The notes: a model not told the origin generated them from the sequence alone. A stretch of 64,000 nucleotides of DNA from Lachnospiraceae bacterium (GCA_022791755.1 JAAVZR010000002.1:1-64000); one strand, 5' to 3'. Numbered from the stretch's first letter, positions 17,184 to 26,563 are shown. Numbers and translations: made by a program.

Positions 17184-18221
17184 TTAATTCTTCACACTTT
17201 CCTCTAATTCCAGAAGGTACTTATCATAATCCGACACAAACACCCTGTCTTGGATAACTCGATACTTTTCAAATTCCGTCTCCGCTTTTAATCTGGCTAT
17301 CTTTGCTGTAATCTTCCCTGCATCTTTTAAGACTTCCAGATCATCTGCCTGTAAATAAATATCTATTCTATTCGCCCAATCTTCCATTGTCATCGGGATC
17401 TGTCTGCGCGTTCGGTTTTCTGCCAAATCAAGATACGCTGAAACAATTAGTTGCATAGAGGCGAGTTCATCCTCTGTAAGATAATTCTTCGCAATGCTTA
17501 CGTCACTTTTTTTAATTTTCCCATCCGGTGCGTCATGCCATGTAGAAAGCCCCATGTTAGGTTTCTCTGCATCCGCTCTTTCATATATCAATTCCGCTGC
17601 TGTATGACGGTGTATTGCATAATGCATTTTATTTTGAACCTTTGCAAAAAACTCCCTCGTGGTTTTGGCACTCTTATCGTAATCTATAGCAGTGGCGTAA
17701 ATATCCGTCAATTTTTGGTAAAAATTACGTTCGGAAAGTCTGATTTCCCGAATTCGCTCCAACTGTTCATCAAAATATTTTTGAGTTAAGAGAGTCCCAT
17801 TATTTTTCAAACGCTCGACATCCATAACCCAACCTTTGATTGTATATTGCTCCACAATCTGATTTGCCCATACACGAAATCGAACAGCTCGCTGATTATT
17901 CACCTTGAAACCTACTGCAATAATCGCCTGCAGGTTATAATGATTCGTAAAATAGTTCTTACCGTCCGTAGCAGTTATTAAGTATTTCTTAATAACTGAA
18001 TCCTCATCCAACTCACCATCTTCAAATATCTTTTTCAAATGCTGGTTGATTGCCGGAATCGATACACCATACAATGTGGCCATCATTTTTTGTGTCAACC
18101 ATATATTTTCATCCTCATAACGCATCTCAAAGCTATCCTGCTGCTCCCCTACAGAAGCAACATAGATTAGGTATTCCGCTGCGCTTGAGCGGATAGCTAT
18201 TTCATTTTTCTTTTTTGCCAA
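17184..18221 (-). CDS. RhuM-family protein
   Basis: 345 residues from a TTG start at 18221 (GGGAGGT seven bases upstream, product MAKKKNEIAIRSS). The central part (ENIWLTQKMMATLYGVSIPAINQHLKKI, then NYFTNHYNLQAIIAVGFKVNNQRAVRFRVWAN) is diagnostic of the RhuM/COG3943 family, which is common on genomic islands beside restriction and toxin genes. It has KilA-N/BRO-like DNA-binding character at the N-terminus and a long helical C-terminus. The function is not established; DNA binding is inferred. It is the last gene of the islet and ends 33 bases from the truncated spoIVB copy. Confidence 0.85.
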   Translation of the reverse strand: MAKKKNEIAIRSSAAEYLIYVASVGEQQDSFEMRYEDENIWLTQKMMATLYGVSIPAINQHLKKIFEDGELDEDSVIKKYLITATDGKNYFTNHYNLQAIIAVGFKVNNQRAVRFRVWANQIVEQYTIKGWVMDVERLKNNGTLLTQKYFDEQLERIREIRLSERNFYQKLTDIYATAIDYDKSAKTTREFFAKVQNKMHYAIHRHTAAELIYERADAEKPNMGLSTWHDAPDGKIKKSDVSIAKNYLTEDELASMQLIVSAYLDLAENRTRRQIPMTMEDWANRIDIYLQADDLEVLKDAGKITAKIARLKAETEFEKYRVIQDRVFVSDYDKYLLELEESVKN

Positions 18222-18354
18222 ACTGCATACCTCCCATTTTTCATATTTTCTCTGTCAAACGATCAATTACAAATATCATTGTCTATCTCAAGTCCAATCT
18301 GGAATCATATTCTTCCAAGTCATCTGCCGAATAATGAAAACAAATAACTTTCGC

Positions 18355-18827
18355 CTAAGCCAACAAACGATTAATCTCAGTTTTCTTCCCCACAAAAAGC
18401 AATCCTGCAACGGTTAATCTGTCAACGCCCTCACCCTCTTTTACCATCTCTAAATCTCTCAAAAAAGGCATGTTTTCTAACTCTGGTAAGGAAGATTTCG
18501 GATCACGCATTTTTAACTTTTCTTTCAGATTATATATCGCTAATACGTTGATATCCTCGATTGTGCTTTCCATCAAAATCTGGGGCGCGTCCTGTCATAG
18601 ACAGATTCCATTATTTTCTGAGTGTCATACTTCGTACATCCTGTCACAATTTCATCATCTTCAACTCCTATATAAACAGTCCCACCTCTTGCATCAGCAA
18701 ATGCAACAAGCTCATTTACTGCCAAAGAAATACGTTCTCTCATATCCTTTGCATGTATCCATGTCTTAAACTCGACAGTTACGTTCTCCCCTTGTGAAAG
18801 GACTTTTTCAAACTCGACAGTTGTCAA
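18355..18827 (-). pseudogene. Decayed AlbA_2/Schlafen-like DNA-binding gene
   Basis: A TTG at 18827 starts a frame with the AlbA_2 N-terminal half: GENVTVEFKTWI, ELVAFADARGGTVYIGVEDD, then KIMESVYDRTRP, ending at a stop at 18573. A second frame (18576-18355) resumes with STIEDINVLAIYN and a segment like the middle of the same family (LPELENMPFL, LTVAGLLFVGK), and stops early. The end of the AlbA_2 domain is missing and the frame shifts, so this is an internal deletion with C-terminal truncation. It starts five bases after the HD-GHKL gene and was probably its operon partner. Bases 18222-18354 hold no gene. Confidence 0.75.
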
Positions 18828-18832
18828 ATCTG

Positions 18833-21655
18833 TTATCTCCGGTCATTTTTTGGCTTTACATATGCAGAACAATAGCCTTCTGTCCTATACCACCAAGTTA
18901 CAAAATCCTCTTTTTTAAAGCAAATATTACTAATATTCATTTCCTCCAATTCTTCGTCTGTATATTTATTATGTATAAAATCATTAAGTAATTCTGCAAA
19001 CCCCAATTCAAGACACCCTATTGATTGTATGGAAGGTACTATCCTTTGATCTATAATATTCACAAATGATCCACCATAGTCAACAATAGACTCCCATTTT
19101 GAATTATGATTCAAAATTCTTTGCCTGATGTTCTCCTCAATAATCCCCTTAAGTCCTCTCACCCTTATGTCCTCTAAATTATTATTTAAAATTTTAACAT
19201 TAGGATTACTCTCATTAAATATAATATCTAAAAAATTGCCCTGGTCATTAAAAGTATAGCAGAATAAATCACTTCGAGAACTCTTTTTACTTTTCCAGAA
19301 ATACTCCGAATTTTTTATTGGAGTTTCAAAATTCTTATCAATATTTATTAATACTTCTACATAAACCACACCTGGACATTCATCAATCACATCCTCTATC
19401 CTTTCAATATATGAATCCACATATTGCATAAACAAATATGCATTAAACTGATCTAAAATAACAATATGATCTGAACAAAACAACATGTATTTTTCTTCAT
19501 TTATTTTAAAAAGCTCGTTAACCTCATGATTAATAATTGCAATTTTTGATTCTCTCCCCTTTAACATCTCAATTAATTTTTTTATCGTCATATCACGAAA
19601 CCCATCATAAAAAGCCCTTCGTATAATTGCCGCTTCGGCTAAAAAATCATTTTCTTCTTTCACCATAGACAGAACATTGCCCTTTCCCGTATCTAAAAAT
19701 CGTGATAAAGCAATCGGGCTGTCCTTGTAGTATTGGATTATGCATTTCCCTATTTCAATTCTAGTCTTATTAAAATTATCGTTCTCAACCAAACCTTCTC
19801 TTGATGCCTGTAATGTCAAATATTTTTTCTTTATATTTAAATTATATTTTAGAAAAACCAGCCATTCCGGTTTTAAATTGGGGGCTCCGTTTTTTAAGGA
19901 TATTTTAAAACCCTGTTGGCATAGCTTTACATCGTGTAGTAATGATTGATGCTGATAACCGTGCAAGACAATATACCCCTCCAGTAACTCTGTATTTACT
20001 TTAATTACTTGAATACCACTAATCTTTTCTATTCCATCTTGTAGTGAAATTGTCGCTTTATCTAGTATTTTTAATTTTCCATCACATTCAATTTCAATTG
20101 GTATGGTCTGATATGCCATATTGTCTTCAACAATTTTAACCAACTTTTCATAATCAAGTTTTTCTGCAAAGTCATCCTTGACTTTTAAAGATATCCTAGT
20201 CCCAAATATTTCTAATGTTGATGGGTACTTTTCTATAAAAGAATCGTTAATTTTAAGAACAATATTTACTGGATCAATACTTTCTCGATTTAAACAATAC
20301 TTCAATGATTCAATCTGGATTTCATCCGATACCATAAAACAAGATAACATCCCAATCCCAAAATGGCTTATTGGGGTATAATCTAATCGCTCACTGATAT
20401 ATTGTTTACTTTCATAATAGCTATGTCCAACTCTTACAACATAATTATTTATATCATCATCCGACATTCCTATTCCATTATCTATAATAGAAAAAACTTT
20501 GCTCTTTGAATCATAAGTTATCTTTATTTTAGCCGGTTCTATAAATTTACCATACTTTATACCAAGTGCCCTTCTCGTATTACAAGCATCATAAGCATTT
20601 TGCAAAAGTTCTCTTAAAAAAATCTCAGGTGAACGATAGATATTTGTTCCCATTAAAATATTTAAAACTTTTTTGTAATCAAAAAAAATTTCTACGTCGC
20701 TATAAAGATATGATCCGTCGCTCTCTACATTATATATTATCGGATTTATTAATTCCAGCTTCTTATTGGAATTACACCTATCCAGCAAAATAACATCATT
20801 CCTTCTTTCCTTTTCAATATAGTTAAGAAACGTCCGAACGCATCTTTCAGTCGCTGCATCCTTACATTTTGCACGAAATTCTATTTTATTTTTTTCAATA
20901 CGATGTCCCTCAATACTTAAATGTTTTTTCCATTCCCCCATACTAATTTCATTTTTTATTCCGATATGCTCATACATGAACTTTGGAGTTCTGGTTTTAT
21001 CAAAATCTAAAATATCCGCCAATCTCAAAAGAACACACAAATATTTTATATTTACATAATCTTCACCAATTAAGATTTCTGTCGGATATTCTCTCTCATT
21101 ATATAATTCTTTCCCATCGATCCCATGACTATATATAACCTTTTTTAAAAAAAATGAGAAATCAATACCGTCAAGGTCAAAACATAAACCATATGTATAA
21201 GGGGATTTCTTGATCTTATCTATAAAATTCAAACTACGACTTACATGATTTCTCCTAATAAATTCTGTAATTACCTCCTCATCTGTAACACTAAATCGAT
21301 ACTCTGCCAGCAATGACTTATATTCTTCACTTTCCTTAATTAGAATAATTTCCTCTCTAGTGGCAACCATTCCTATGTCATGCAAAACGGCTGCATAAAC
21401 AAGGATGATTAATTCTGTTATATTCAAAGCCTCTATGTCCGGCAAGATTTTTTCAAAAATATTTAAGACATTAATCGAATGATCTATATTATGCTTTGTA
21501 TATTCAGGCATAAACTCACATATTGTCCCTAATAATTCTGTTGCAACCTTTTCAAGGTTATTCACAATAAACGCATATTGCGGTGCAGAACCATTAGGGT
21601 TTTTTCTTTCTTCTATCTCTTTTATCTTTAATACCAATTTAGAATTCTCTAACAT
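18833..21655 (-). CDS. HD phosphohydrolase domain fused to GHKL (Hsp90-like) ATPase; putative defence protein
   Basis: 940 residues from the ATG at 21655, which has AAGGAGGGGG upstream; a start 13 codons earlier lacks this. Residues 50-220 form an HD domain: H59, H92-D93 in LHDIGM, further histidines at 137 and 177, and D214 in RLADILDFD. Residues 320-560 form a GHKL ATPase: N-box ELLQNAYDA (E349, N353), G1 DNGIGM (392-397) and G2 HFGIGMLS (431-438). The C-terminal 380 residues are not recognised. HD plus Hsp90-like fusions are described in predicted nucleotide-dependent conflict systems, so a defence role is inferred. The gene is AT-rich with many ATA and AAA codons, unlike its neighbours, which suggests transfer. 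Confidence 0.85.
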   Translation of the reverse strand: MLENSKLVLKIKEIEERKNPNGSAPQYAFIVNNLEKVATELLGTICEFMPEYTKHNIDHSINVLNIFEKILPDIEALNITELIILVYAAVLHDIGMVATREEIILIKESEEYKSLLAEYRFSVTDEEVITEFIRRNHVSRSLNFIDKIKKSPYTYGLCFDLDGIDFSFFLKKVIYSHGIDGKELYNEREYPTEILIGEDYVNIKYLCVLLRLADILDFDKTRTPKFMYEHIGIKNEISMGEWKKHLSIEGHRIEKNKIEFRAKCKDAATERCVRTFLNYIEKERRNDVILLDRCNSNKKLELINPIIYNVESDGSYLYSDVEIFFDYKKVLNILMGTNIYRSPEIFLRELLQNAYDACNTRRALGIKYGKFIEPAKIKITYDSKSKVFSIIDNGIGMSDDDINNYVVRVGHSYYESKQYISERLDYTPISHFGIGMLSCFMVSDEIQIESLKYCLNRESIDPVNIVLKINDSFIEKYPSTLEIFGTRISLKVKDDFAEKLDYEKLVKIVEDNMAYQTIPIEIECDGKLKILDKATISLQDGIEKISGIQVIKVNTELLEGYIVLHGYQHQSLLHDVKLCQQGFKISLKNGAPNLKPEWLVFLKYNLNIKKKYLTLQASREGLVENDNFNKTRIEIGKCIIQYYKDSPIALSRFLDTGKGNVLSMVKEENDFLAEAAIIRRAFYDGFRDMTIKKLIEMLKGRESKIAIINHEVNELFKINEEKYMLFCSDHIVILDQFNAYLFMQYVDSYIERIEDVIDECPGVVYVEVLINIDKNFETPIKNSEYFWKSKKSSRSDLFCYTFNDQGNFLDIIFNESNPNVKILNNNLEDIRVRGLKGIIEENIRQRILNHNSKWESIVDYGGSFVNIIDQRIVPSIQSIGCLELGFAELLNDFIHNKYTDEELEEMNISNICFKKEDFVTWWYRTEGYCSAYVKPKNDRR

Positions 21656-22142
21656 AACAACCCCCTCCTTAGCTTTACATGGATTTAAACTCAATAAAAT
21701 CTACTAACCAATAGCAAATTCTATTCCTTTCTTTTCATACTTCATATTCTATCATCCTTTTTCAAAAATTAAAACTATCTTTCTCAGTAATATTTATTTG
21801 GCAAAAGTTATCTGCCTCCCCATAATCTTCAGAAAATTATTTCTATAAATATTTATTCTCTTAACTTGCATTTTAGAGTTCTTTTTATTAAAAAATTTTC
21901 TCTATTTTGTATCTGATATTTTCTCTAAATCATATGCAAGATCCAATATACAACTAAGTTCTGTATACAATGTGCTCTCGGCCTACATAGAATAAAAAGC
22001 AGAACTCAGAGCCAAGTCAGCCAAAGTCCCGCTCTTCTTTTCTCCTGCCTGGACAGGCCACATCAGACAGGAAAGGAAGCACAGGCTTTTGCCAAACATG
22101 CCTGCCAAAGCCCCGCTCCCCCTCTCCCTTTCCTCACTACAT
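21656..22142. other. Gene-free gap at the islet's upstream edge
   Basis: Positions 21656-21985 are strongly AT-rich and must hold the promoter of the HD-GHKL gene; no convincing -35/-10 pair is seen. Composition changes abruptly near 21985 to the GC-rich type of the spoIVB region. Within 22018-22125 the motif GCCAAAG(T/C)CCCGCTC occurs twice in direct orientation about 85 bases apart. There is no obvious terminator with a T-run directly after spoIVB here. Confidence 0.5.
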
Positions 22143-23420
22143 TCAATGCTCCAACATATTCTCCAAAAAAATCCCATACCCCTTCGTACTGTCCTGCACA
22201 AACACATGCGTCACCGCCCCGACCATCTTGCCATTCTGGATGATAGGCGAACCGCTCATGCCCTGCACAATCCCTCCCGTCAGCGCCAGAAGCTCCGGGT
22301 CTGTCACCTGGATCACCATGCCTTTATTGTCATGGCTGGCCAGATCGATTCTGGTGATACGGATATCATAATCCCGGACCACATCATCCACACAGCAGCG
22401 GATCACCGCCGGTCCCACCACGATATCCTGGCGGTATCCCACCGGTATACATTCCATGGCGTCAAAGCGGGCTCTGGCCTGCGCAGAGAGCTGACCATAA
22501 ATTCCCTTGTCTGTATTATCAAAAATCTGACCCAGACGGCTGGCGTCGCTGTAATTGATAATTCCTGCCAGAGAGCCCGGCACGCCCATGGTGCCCCTGG
22601 TTACGGACCGGATCATCGCATCGTAGAGAATCCCGCCCTGATCCTCTATGAGCTGACCGGTATCGGAGTCGCTGATCCCATGGCCCAGGGCGCCGAATCT
22701 TCCCTCCATATCCACATAGGACAAAGTCCCGATTCCCTGGGTATCGTCACGTACCCAGATCCCTGTCTTATATTCGCCGGCCGCCGTCTGCACCACCGGC
22801 AGCTTCACCGTGATCTCCTCGCCGGCCCGGCGAAGCGTCACCAGCACATCCTCGCCATCGGAGGCACAGATCTCCCGGATCAGATCCTCCTTCGTCTCCA
22901 CTGCATTCTGATTTACCGCCAGAATGTAATCGCCCGAATGTACGATCCCATAGGCCGGCTCCGAAGTCACTCCGTTGAGCCCTGTCACCTGCCCTGTTCC
23001 CACCACCAGGATTCCGTCCGTCTCCAGATAGATCCCGATGGGGCAGCCGCAGGGAACCACCATCTCCGTGTCCACCACCTGTACCTGAATATCCCGAAAA
23101 TGAAACAGACCGAATAAGTCCAGACTCAGGGCATACTCCCCCAGCTCTTCCGAATACAGAGAAAAGCCGTCGTCTAAGAGCACATGTACCTGCCCCGCCG
23201 GAATATTGGAAGCATCCGTGAGCGTCACTTCGCGGCTTTGCGCCGTAAGCGTCGCAGAGATAGGAAGCTGGAGAGAAATCCGGCTCTCCTCCCCCCGCAC
23301 CACACGCAGCTTTTCAGGAATCATACGCTTCAGATAATAAATTGAAAAGAAACCGGTAAAAATAAGACTGACAACCAATACACAGATCAACGCTCTGCGC
23401 AGCTTTCTTTTTCGAGACAT
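22143..23420 (-). CDS. spoIVB: SpoIVB serine peptidase (sigma-K checkpoint signal)
   Basis: 425 residues. There is an N-terminal membrane anchor (residues 10-30), a PDZ domain around 125-210, and an S55 peptidase domain with H247 in GALGHGISD and nucleophile S389 in GMSGSPIIQ. In Bacillus it is made in the forespore, secreted into the intermembrane space and cleaves SpoIVFA, releasing pro-sigma-K processing in the mother cell. It lies downstream of recN, the conserved order. spo0A, which commonly follows spoIVB, is absent; an islet and a partial second spoIVB 3' end follow instead. GCGGAGG precedes the ATG. Confidence 0.96.
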   Translation of the reverse strand: MSRKRKLRRALICVLVVSLIFTGFFSIYYLKRMIPEKLRVVRGEESRISLQLPISATLTAQSREVTLTDASNIPAGQVHVLLDDGFSLYSEELGEYALSLDLFGLFHFRDIQVQVVDTEMVVPCGCPIGIYLETDGILVVGTGQVTGLNGVTSEPAYGIVHSGDYILAVNQNAVETKEDLIREICASDGEDVLVTLRRAGEEITVKLPVVQTAAGEYKTGIWVRDDTQGIGTLSYVDMEGRFGALGHGISDSDTGQLIEDQGGILYDAMIRSVTRGTMGVPGSLAGIINYSDASRLGQIFDNTDKGIYGQLSAQARARFDAMECIPVGYRQDIVVGPAVIRCCVDDVVRDYDIRITRIDLASHDNKGMVIQVTDPELLALTGGIVQGMSGSPIIQNGKMVGAVTHVFVQDSTKGYGIFLENMLEH

Positions 23421-23457
23421 AAAAAAACCTCCGCAACCACAGAAAAATTTTCTCTGT

Positions 23458-23464
23458 TAGTATG
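23458..23464 (-). promoter_or_regulatory. Possible forespore sigma (F/G) -10 element of spoIVB
   Basis: On the minus strand CATACTA is a perfect match to the sigma-G -10 consensus, 38 bases before the spoIVB ATG. No convincing -35 lies 17-18 bases upstream. Between it and the start is an inverted repeat, ACAGAGAAAA with TTTTTCTGT (23439-23457). Forespore expression of spoIVB is known in Bacillus. Confidence 0.35.
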
Positions 23465-23545
23465 CGGAGATTTACAAAATTCACGCATGTTTTACCCGGA
23501 AAAGCTGTAAAAAAATGGTTTTTATATGGAAAGGGATTCCATCCC

Positions 23546-25237
23546 CTATACCCCTCCCCTTTTGATCTGTACAGCCAGCTCCTTCATCTGCCGGGCATGA
23601 CGATAGCCCGTCTCCGTCAGCTCGGCTCCTCCCACCAGGCGGGCCAGTTCCCCCACTGACTCCTCCTCGCAAAGCAGATGAACGCCGGTGGAAGTCTTGC
23701 CCTGCACCACCTGCTTTTCGATCAGGAAGTGACGGTCCGCCATGGCTGCGATCTGAGCCAGATGGGTAATACATAAGACCTGGCGGGAACGGCCGATGGC
23801 AGACAGCTTCTCCGCCACTTTCTGCGCCGTGCGGCCGCTGATACCGGTATCGATTTCATCAAAAATCAGCGTGGGGATCTCGTCGGTATCTGCCAGCACC
23901 GATTTGATCGCCAGCATGATACGGGACAGCTCACCGCCGGAAGCCACCTGCCCCAGCGGCCGGCAGGCCTCTCCCGGATTGGTGGAGATCATAAATTCCA
24001 CCTCGTCAAACCCGTTTGCGTGATACTCGCTCAGCCGCTCAAAGGCCAGCTCCACCTTCACATCCAGGAAATTCAGATCCACCAGTGCCGCCCGGACCGC
24101 CTCCACCAGCTTCTCCGCCCTGGACTGCCGAAGCTCTGAAAGCTCCTCACACAGTGCCGCCACCTGTTCTCTGGCTTTTTCATACTCTCTGCTCACCTGC
24201 TCCCGGCGTTCGTCATACTCCATAAGCACATCCAGACGCTGCCGCTTCTCCTCCAGATATTCCATGATTTTTTCGTACGAACCGCCATATTTGGCCTGCA
24301 GGCCCCGGACAAAATCCAGACGCTCTTCCACTTCCTTCAGCTCTCCCGGATCAAAGGACATGTCCTCGATATAGTCCGCCAGCTGCCGTCCCAGATCGTT
24401 TAGCAGATCATCTATATGGGACAGCTGATCCTGCATGTCCGCCAGGGTTTCATCGTACTCGGCGATCTGAGACATCTCTCTGGCCGCCATACCGGCGCGG
24501 TCGCCCAGCGAATCCTCCGCATCCCCATCAATCATCTGATACACCCGGTTCATCCCCTCCACGATCTTACGGGAATTGGCCATCCTGCGGTAACGGGCCG
24601 CCAGCTCCTCCTCCTCTCCCGGCTTTAACCCGGCATTCTCGATCTCCTGAATTTCATACCGTATAAAATCCGTCTCCCGCCGGCGGCTCTCCGCATCCAG
24701 AGTATAGGTGTCCGCCTCCTTCTTCAGCGCCCCATAGAGTCCGTATGCCTGTCTCAGCTTTTCCTTCAGTCCGCCGGCCTCGCCTCTCATATAGTCATCC
24801 AGTATTTCCAGATGCTTCGCCTTATACAGAAGAGACTGATGTTCATGCTGGCCATGAATGTCGATCAGGAGCCCTGTGGCCCGGCGCACCATAGCCTGCG
24901 TCACTGTGACTCCGTTCAGCTTACAGCTGCTGCGCCCTTCCGTGATTCTCCTGCTGACAATCAGCTGATTCTCCTCGTCAAAGGGGATATCCATCTCTGA
25001 GAGCACCGCCCGCTTATCCTCCTCCCATACGTCGAAAACCAGCTCCACCAGAGCGCTGTCCGCCCCCTTTCGGACAATTCCCTTTGGCACCTTCCCGCCC
25101 AGAGCCGCCGTCACCGCATCGATCAATATGGATTTACCCGCGCCGGTCTCACCGGTCAGGATCTGGACCCCCTCCCCCAGAGACAGCTCTGCCTCGTCGA
25201 TGAGGGCAAAATTTTTCACATGGATTGTCAAAAGCAT
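23546..25237 (-). CDS. recN: DNA repair protein RecN
   Basis: 563 residues from the ATG at 25237 (MLLTIHVKNFALIDEAEL, the family start). Walker A is GETGAGKSILIDA near residue 32. A long coiled-coil middle (about 150-370) follows, then the ABC signature VASGGELSRIMLAIK and Walker B PTLIFDEIDTGISG. RecN is an SMC-like ATPase that acts early at double-strand breaks. It sits in the conserved argR-recN-spoIVB order, with a 60-base gap to argR. Confidence 0.97.
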   Translation of the reverse strand: MLLTIHVKNFALIDEAELSLGEGVQILTGETGAGKSILIDAVTAALGGKVPKGIVRKGADSALVELVFDVWEEDKRAVLSEMDIPFDEENQLIVSRRITEGRSSCKLNGVTVTQAMVRRATGLLIDIHGQHEHQSLLYKAKHLEILDDYMRGEAGGLKEKLRQAYGLYGALKKEADTYTLDAESRRRETDFIRYEIQEIENAGLKPGEEEELAARYRRMANSRKIVEGMNRVYQMIDGDAEDSLGDRAGMAAREMSQIAEYDETLADMQDQLSHIDDLLNDLGRQLADYIEDMSFDPGELKEVEERLDFVRGLQAKYGGSYEKIMEYLEEKRQRLDVLMEYDERREQVSREYEKAREQVAALCEELSELRQSRAEKLVEAVRAALVDLNFLDVKVELAFERLSEYHANGFDEVEFMISTNPGEACRPLGQVASGGELSRIMLAIKSVLADTDEIPTLIFDEIDTGISGRTAQKVAEKLSAIGRSRQVLCITHLAQIAAMADRHFLIEKQVVQGKTSTGVHLLCEEESVGELARLVGGAELTETGYRHARQMKELAVQIKRGGV

Positions 25238-25298
25238 AGCGTTCCCCCGTTCTCTCACGACAGCCTGTCAGAGCCGGCCGTCCACCTGTATTCGTACC

Positions 25299-25748
25299 TT
25301 ACACAATAGACCGGATCCTCTCCAGCAGATCCTTCGCCTCTTCCGTACTTCCTATGGCACACATGATCGTATCGTCCCCCGCGATGGACCCTACGATCTC
25401 CGTAAAGTTCATGGCGTCCAGAGCCGCCGCCACCCCTCCGGCCATGCCGGATACGGTCCGGATCACCAAAATATTCTGAGCCTGGGCCACAGAGACAAAG
25501 CCGGCCCGAAAGGTGTCCATATAACGGTTGTCCACTCCCTCCTCCTCCCGGCCAGGCAGTGCCGCATACTTCTGACGTCCGTTGCTCCCCGCCACCTTAA
25601 ACAGGTGCAGCTCTCTGATATCGCGGGATACCGTAGCCTGGGTCACATGAAATCCCAGAGCGTTCAGCCGGTCTGCCAGCTCCTCCTGTGTCGTAATCTC
25701 ATAGCCTGCTATGATTTCCAGGATCTTGTTCTGACGGCGTCCTTTCAT
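25299..25748 (-). CDS. argR: Arginine repressor ArgR/AhrC
   Basis: 149 residues, the family length. An N-terminal winged helix (RQNKILEIIAGYEITTQEEL, then VTQATVSRDIRELHL) is followed by a C-terminal oligomerisation and arginine-binding domain with the GTIAGDDTIMC-like segment VGSIAGDDTIMCAIG. It represses arginine biosynthesis and activates catabolism in response to arginine. Its ATG overlaps the nadK stop (ATGA), so the two are translationally coupled. Confidence 0.97.
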   Translation of the reverse strand: MKGRRQNKILEIIAGYEITTQEELADRLNALGFHVTQATVSRDIRELHLFKVAGSNGRQKYAALPGREEEGVDNRYMDTFRAGFVSVAQAQNILVIRTVSGMAGGVAAALDAMNFTEIVGSIAGDDTIMCAIGSTEEAKDLLERIRSIV

Positions 25749-26563
25749 TTCTCCTCCTGTCGGTTCCCCATCTTTTTACGCAGGGTCTCCACAAAACTCA
25801 GTTTATTGAACTTGACAATACCCGTGGTCTTATCCGATTTGCAGATCCGCACCCGGTCTCCCGGCTTTAAGGTCATGATTTCATTGCCGTCAAAGGAGAC
25901 ACAGCCCTCCGCTCCTTCGCGGGACGGATGCTCCATGATCACCAGCTCCACCACGGAACAGGACTCCAGCACGATGCTGCGGCTGATCAGCGTATGGGGG
26001 CTCACCGGCGTCAGCACCAGAAGCGATGCCCGAGGGTTCACCACCGGTCCTCCTGCGGACAGATTATAGGCGGTGGAGCCGGTGGGCGAAGCCACCACCA
26101 TTCCGTCCGCCTGATATGTAGTCAGATATTCCCCGTCCACATATACCTTAAAATTCAGGATGTTCAGTCCCCGGCTCCCGATGGCAATATCATTGAGCGC
26201 CACATCCTCATAGAGTTCTTCCTCTCCCCGGAAGACCTGGCCGGAGAGCATCATCCTGCGCTCCACCGCTACGGGTCCCGACATCAGAAGCTTCAGCGCC
26301 TCCTCCACATGATCCGGATCCACCTCCGCCAGATATCCCAGGGTCCCCATATTTATCCCCAGAAAAGGCAGGCCGTGATCCTTCAGCTCCCCGGCCGCCT
26401 GCAAAAGCGTCCCGTCCCCGCCGAATACCAGCACGCACTCGGTCTCCTTCTCCACCTCTGTGCCGCAGACACAGCCGCACCCCTTTAGGTACTCCCTGAC
26501 ACAGTCGGCCATCTTTACCGCCTCCGGCTTATTCCTGTTTGCAATCAATAAAAAATGCTTCAT
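25745..26563 (-). CDS. nadK: NAD kinase
   Basis: 272 residues. It has the GGDGTLLQAA motif near residue 51, the NDIAIGSRG segment, the glycine-rich GSTAYNLSAGGP loop, and VSFDGNE near the C-terminus, all diagnostic of ATP-NAD kinases. It makes NADP from NAD. It overlaps tlyA upstream and argR downstream by four bases each (ATGA), within a tight operon. Confidence 0.97.
   Translation of the reverse strand: MKHFLLIANRNKPEAVKMADCVREYLKGCGCVCGTEVEKETECVLVFGGDGTLLQAAGELKDHGLPFLGINMGTLGYLAEVDPDHVEEALKLLMSGPVAVERRMMLSGQVFRGEEELYEDVALNDIAIGSRGLNILNFKVYVDGEYLTTYQADGMVVASPTGSTAYNLSAGGPVVNPRASLLVLTPVSPHTLISRSIVLESCSVVELVIMEHPSREGAEGCVSFDGNEIMTLKPGDRVRICKSDKTTGIVKFNKLSFVETLRKKMGNRQEEK

Noticed and set aside
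17036-22142. Prophage or integrative conjugative element
   Set aside because: No integrase, structural, replication or conjugation genes are present; only three defence-like genes lie between the spoIVB ends.
22089-23117. 342-codon open frame antisense to spoIVB
   Set aside because: His/Arg/Pro-rich shadow of a GC-rich coding strand; the opposite frame is a clear SpoIVB.
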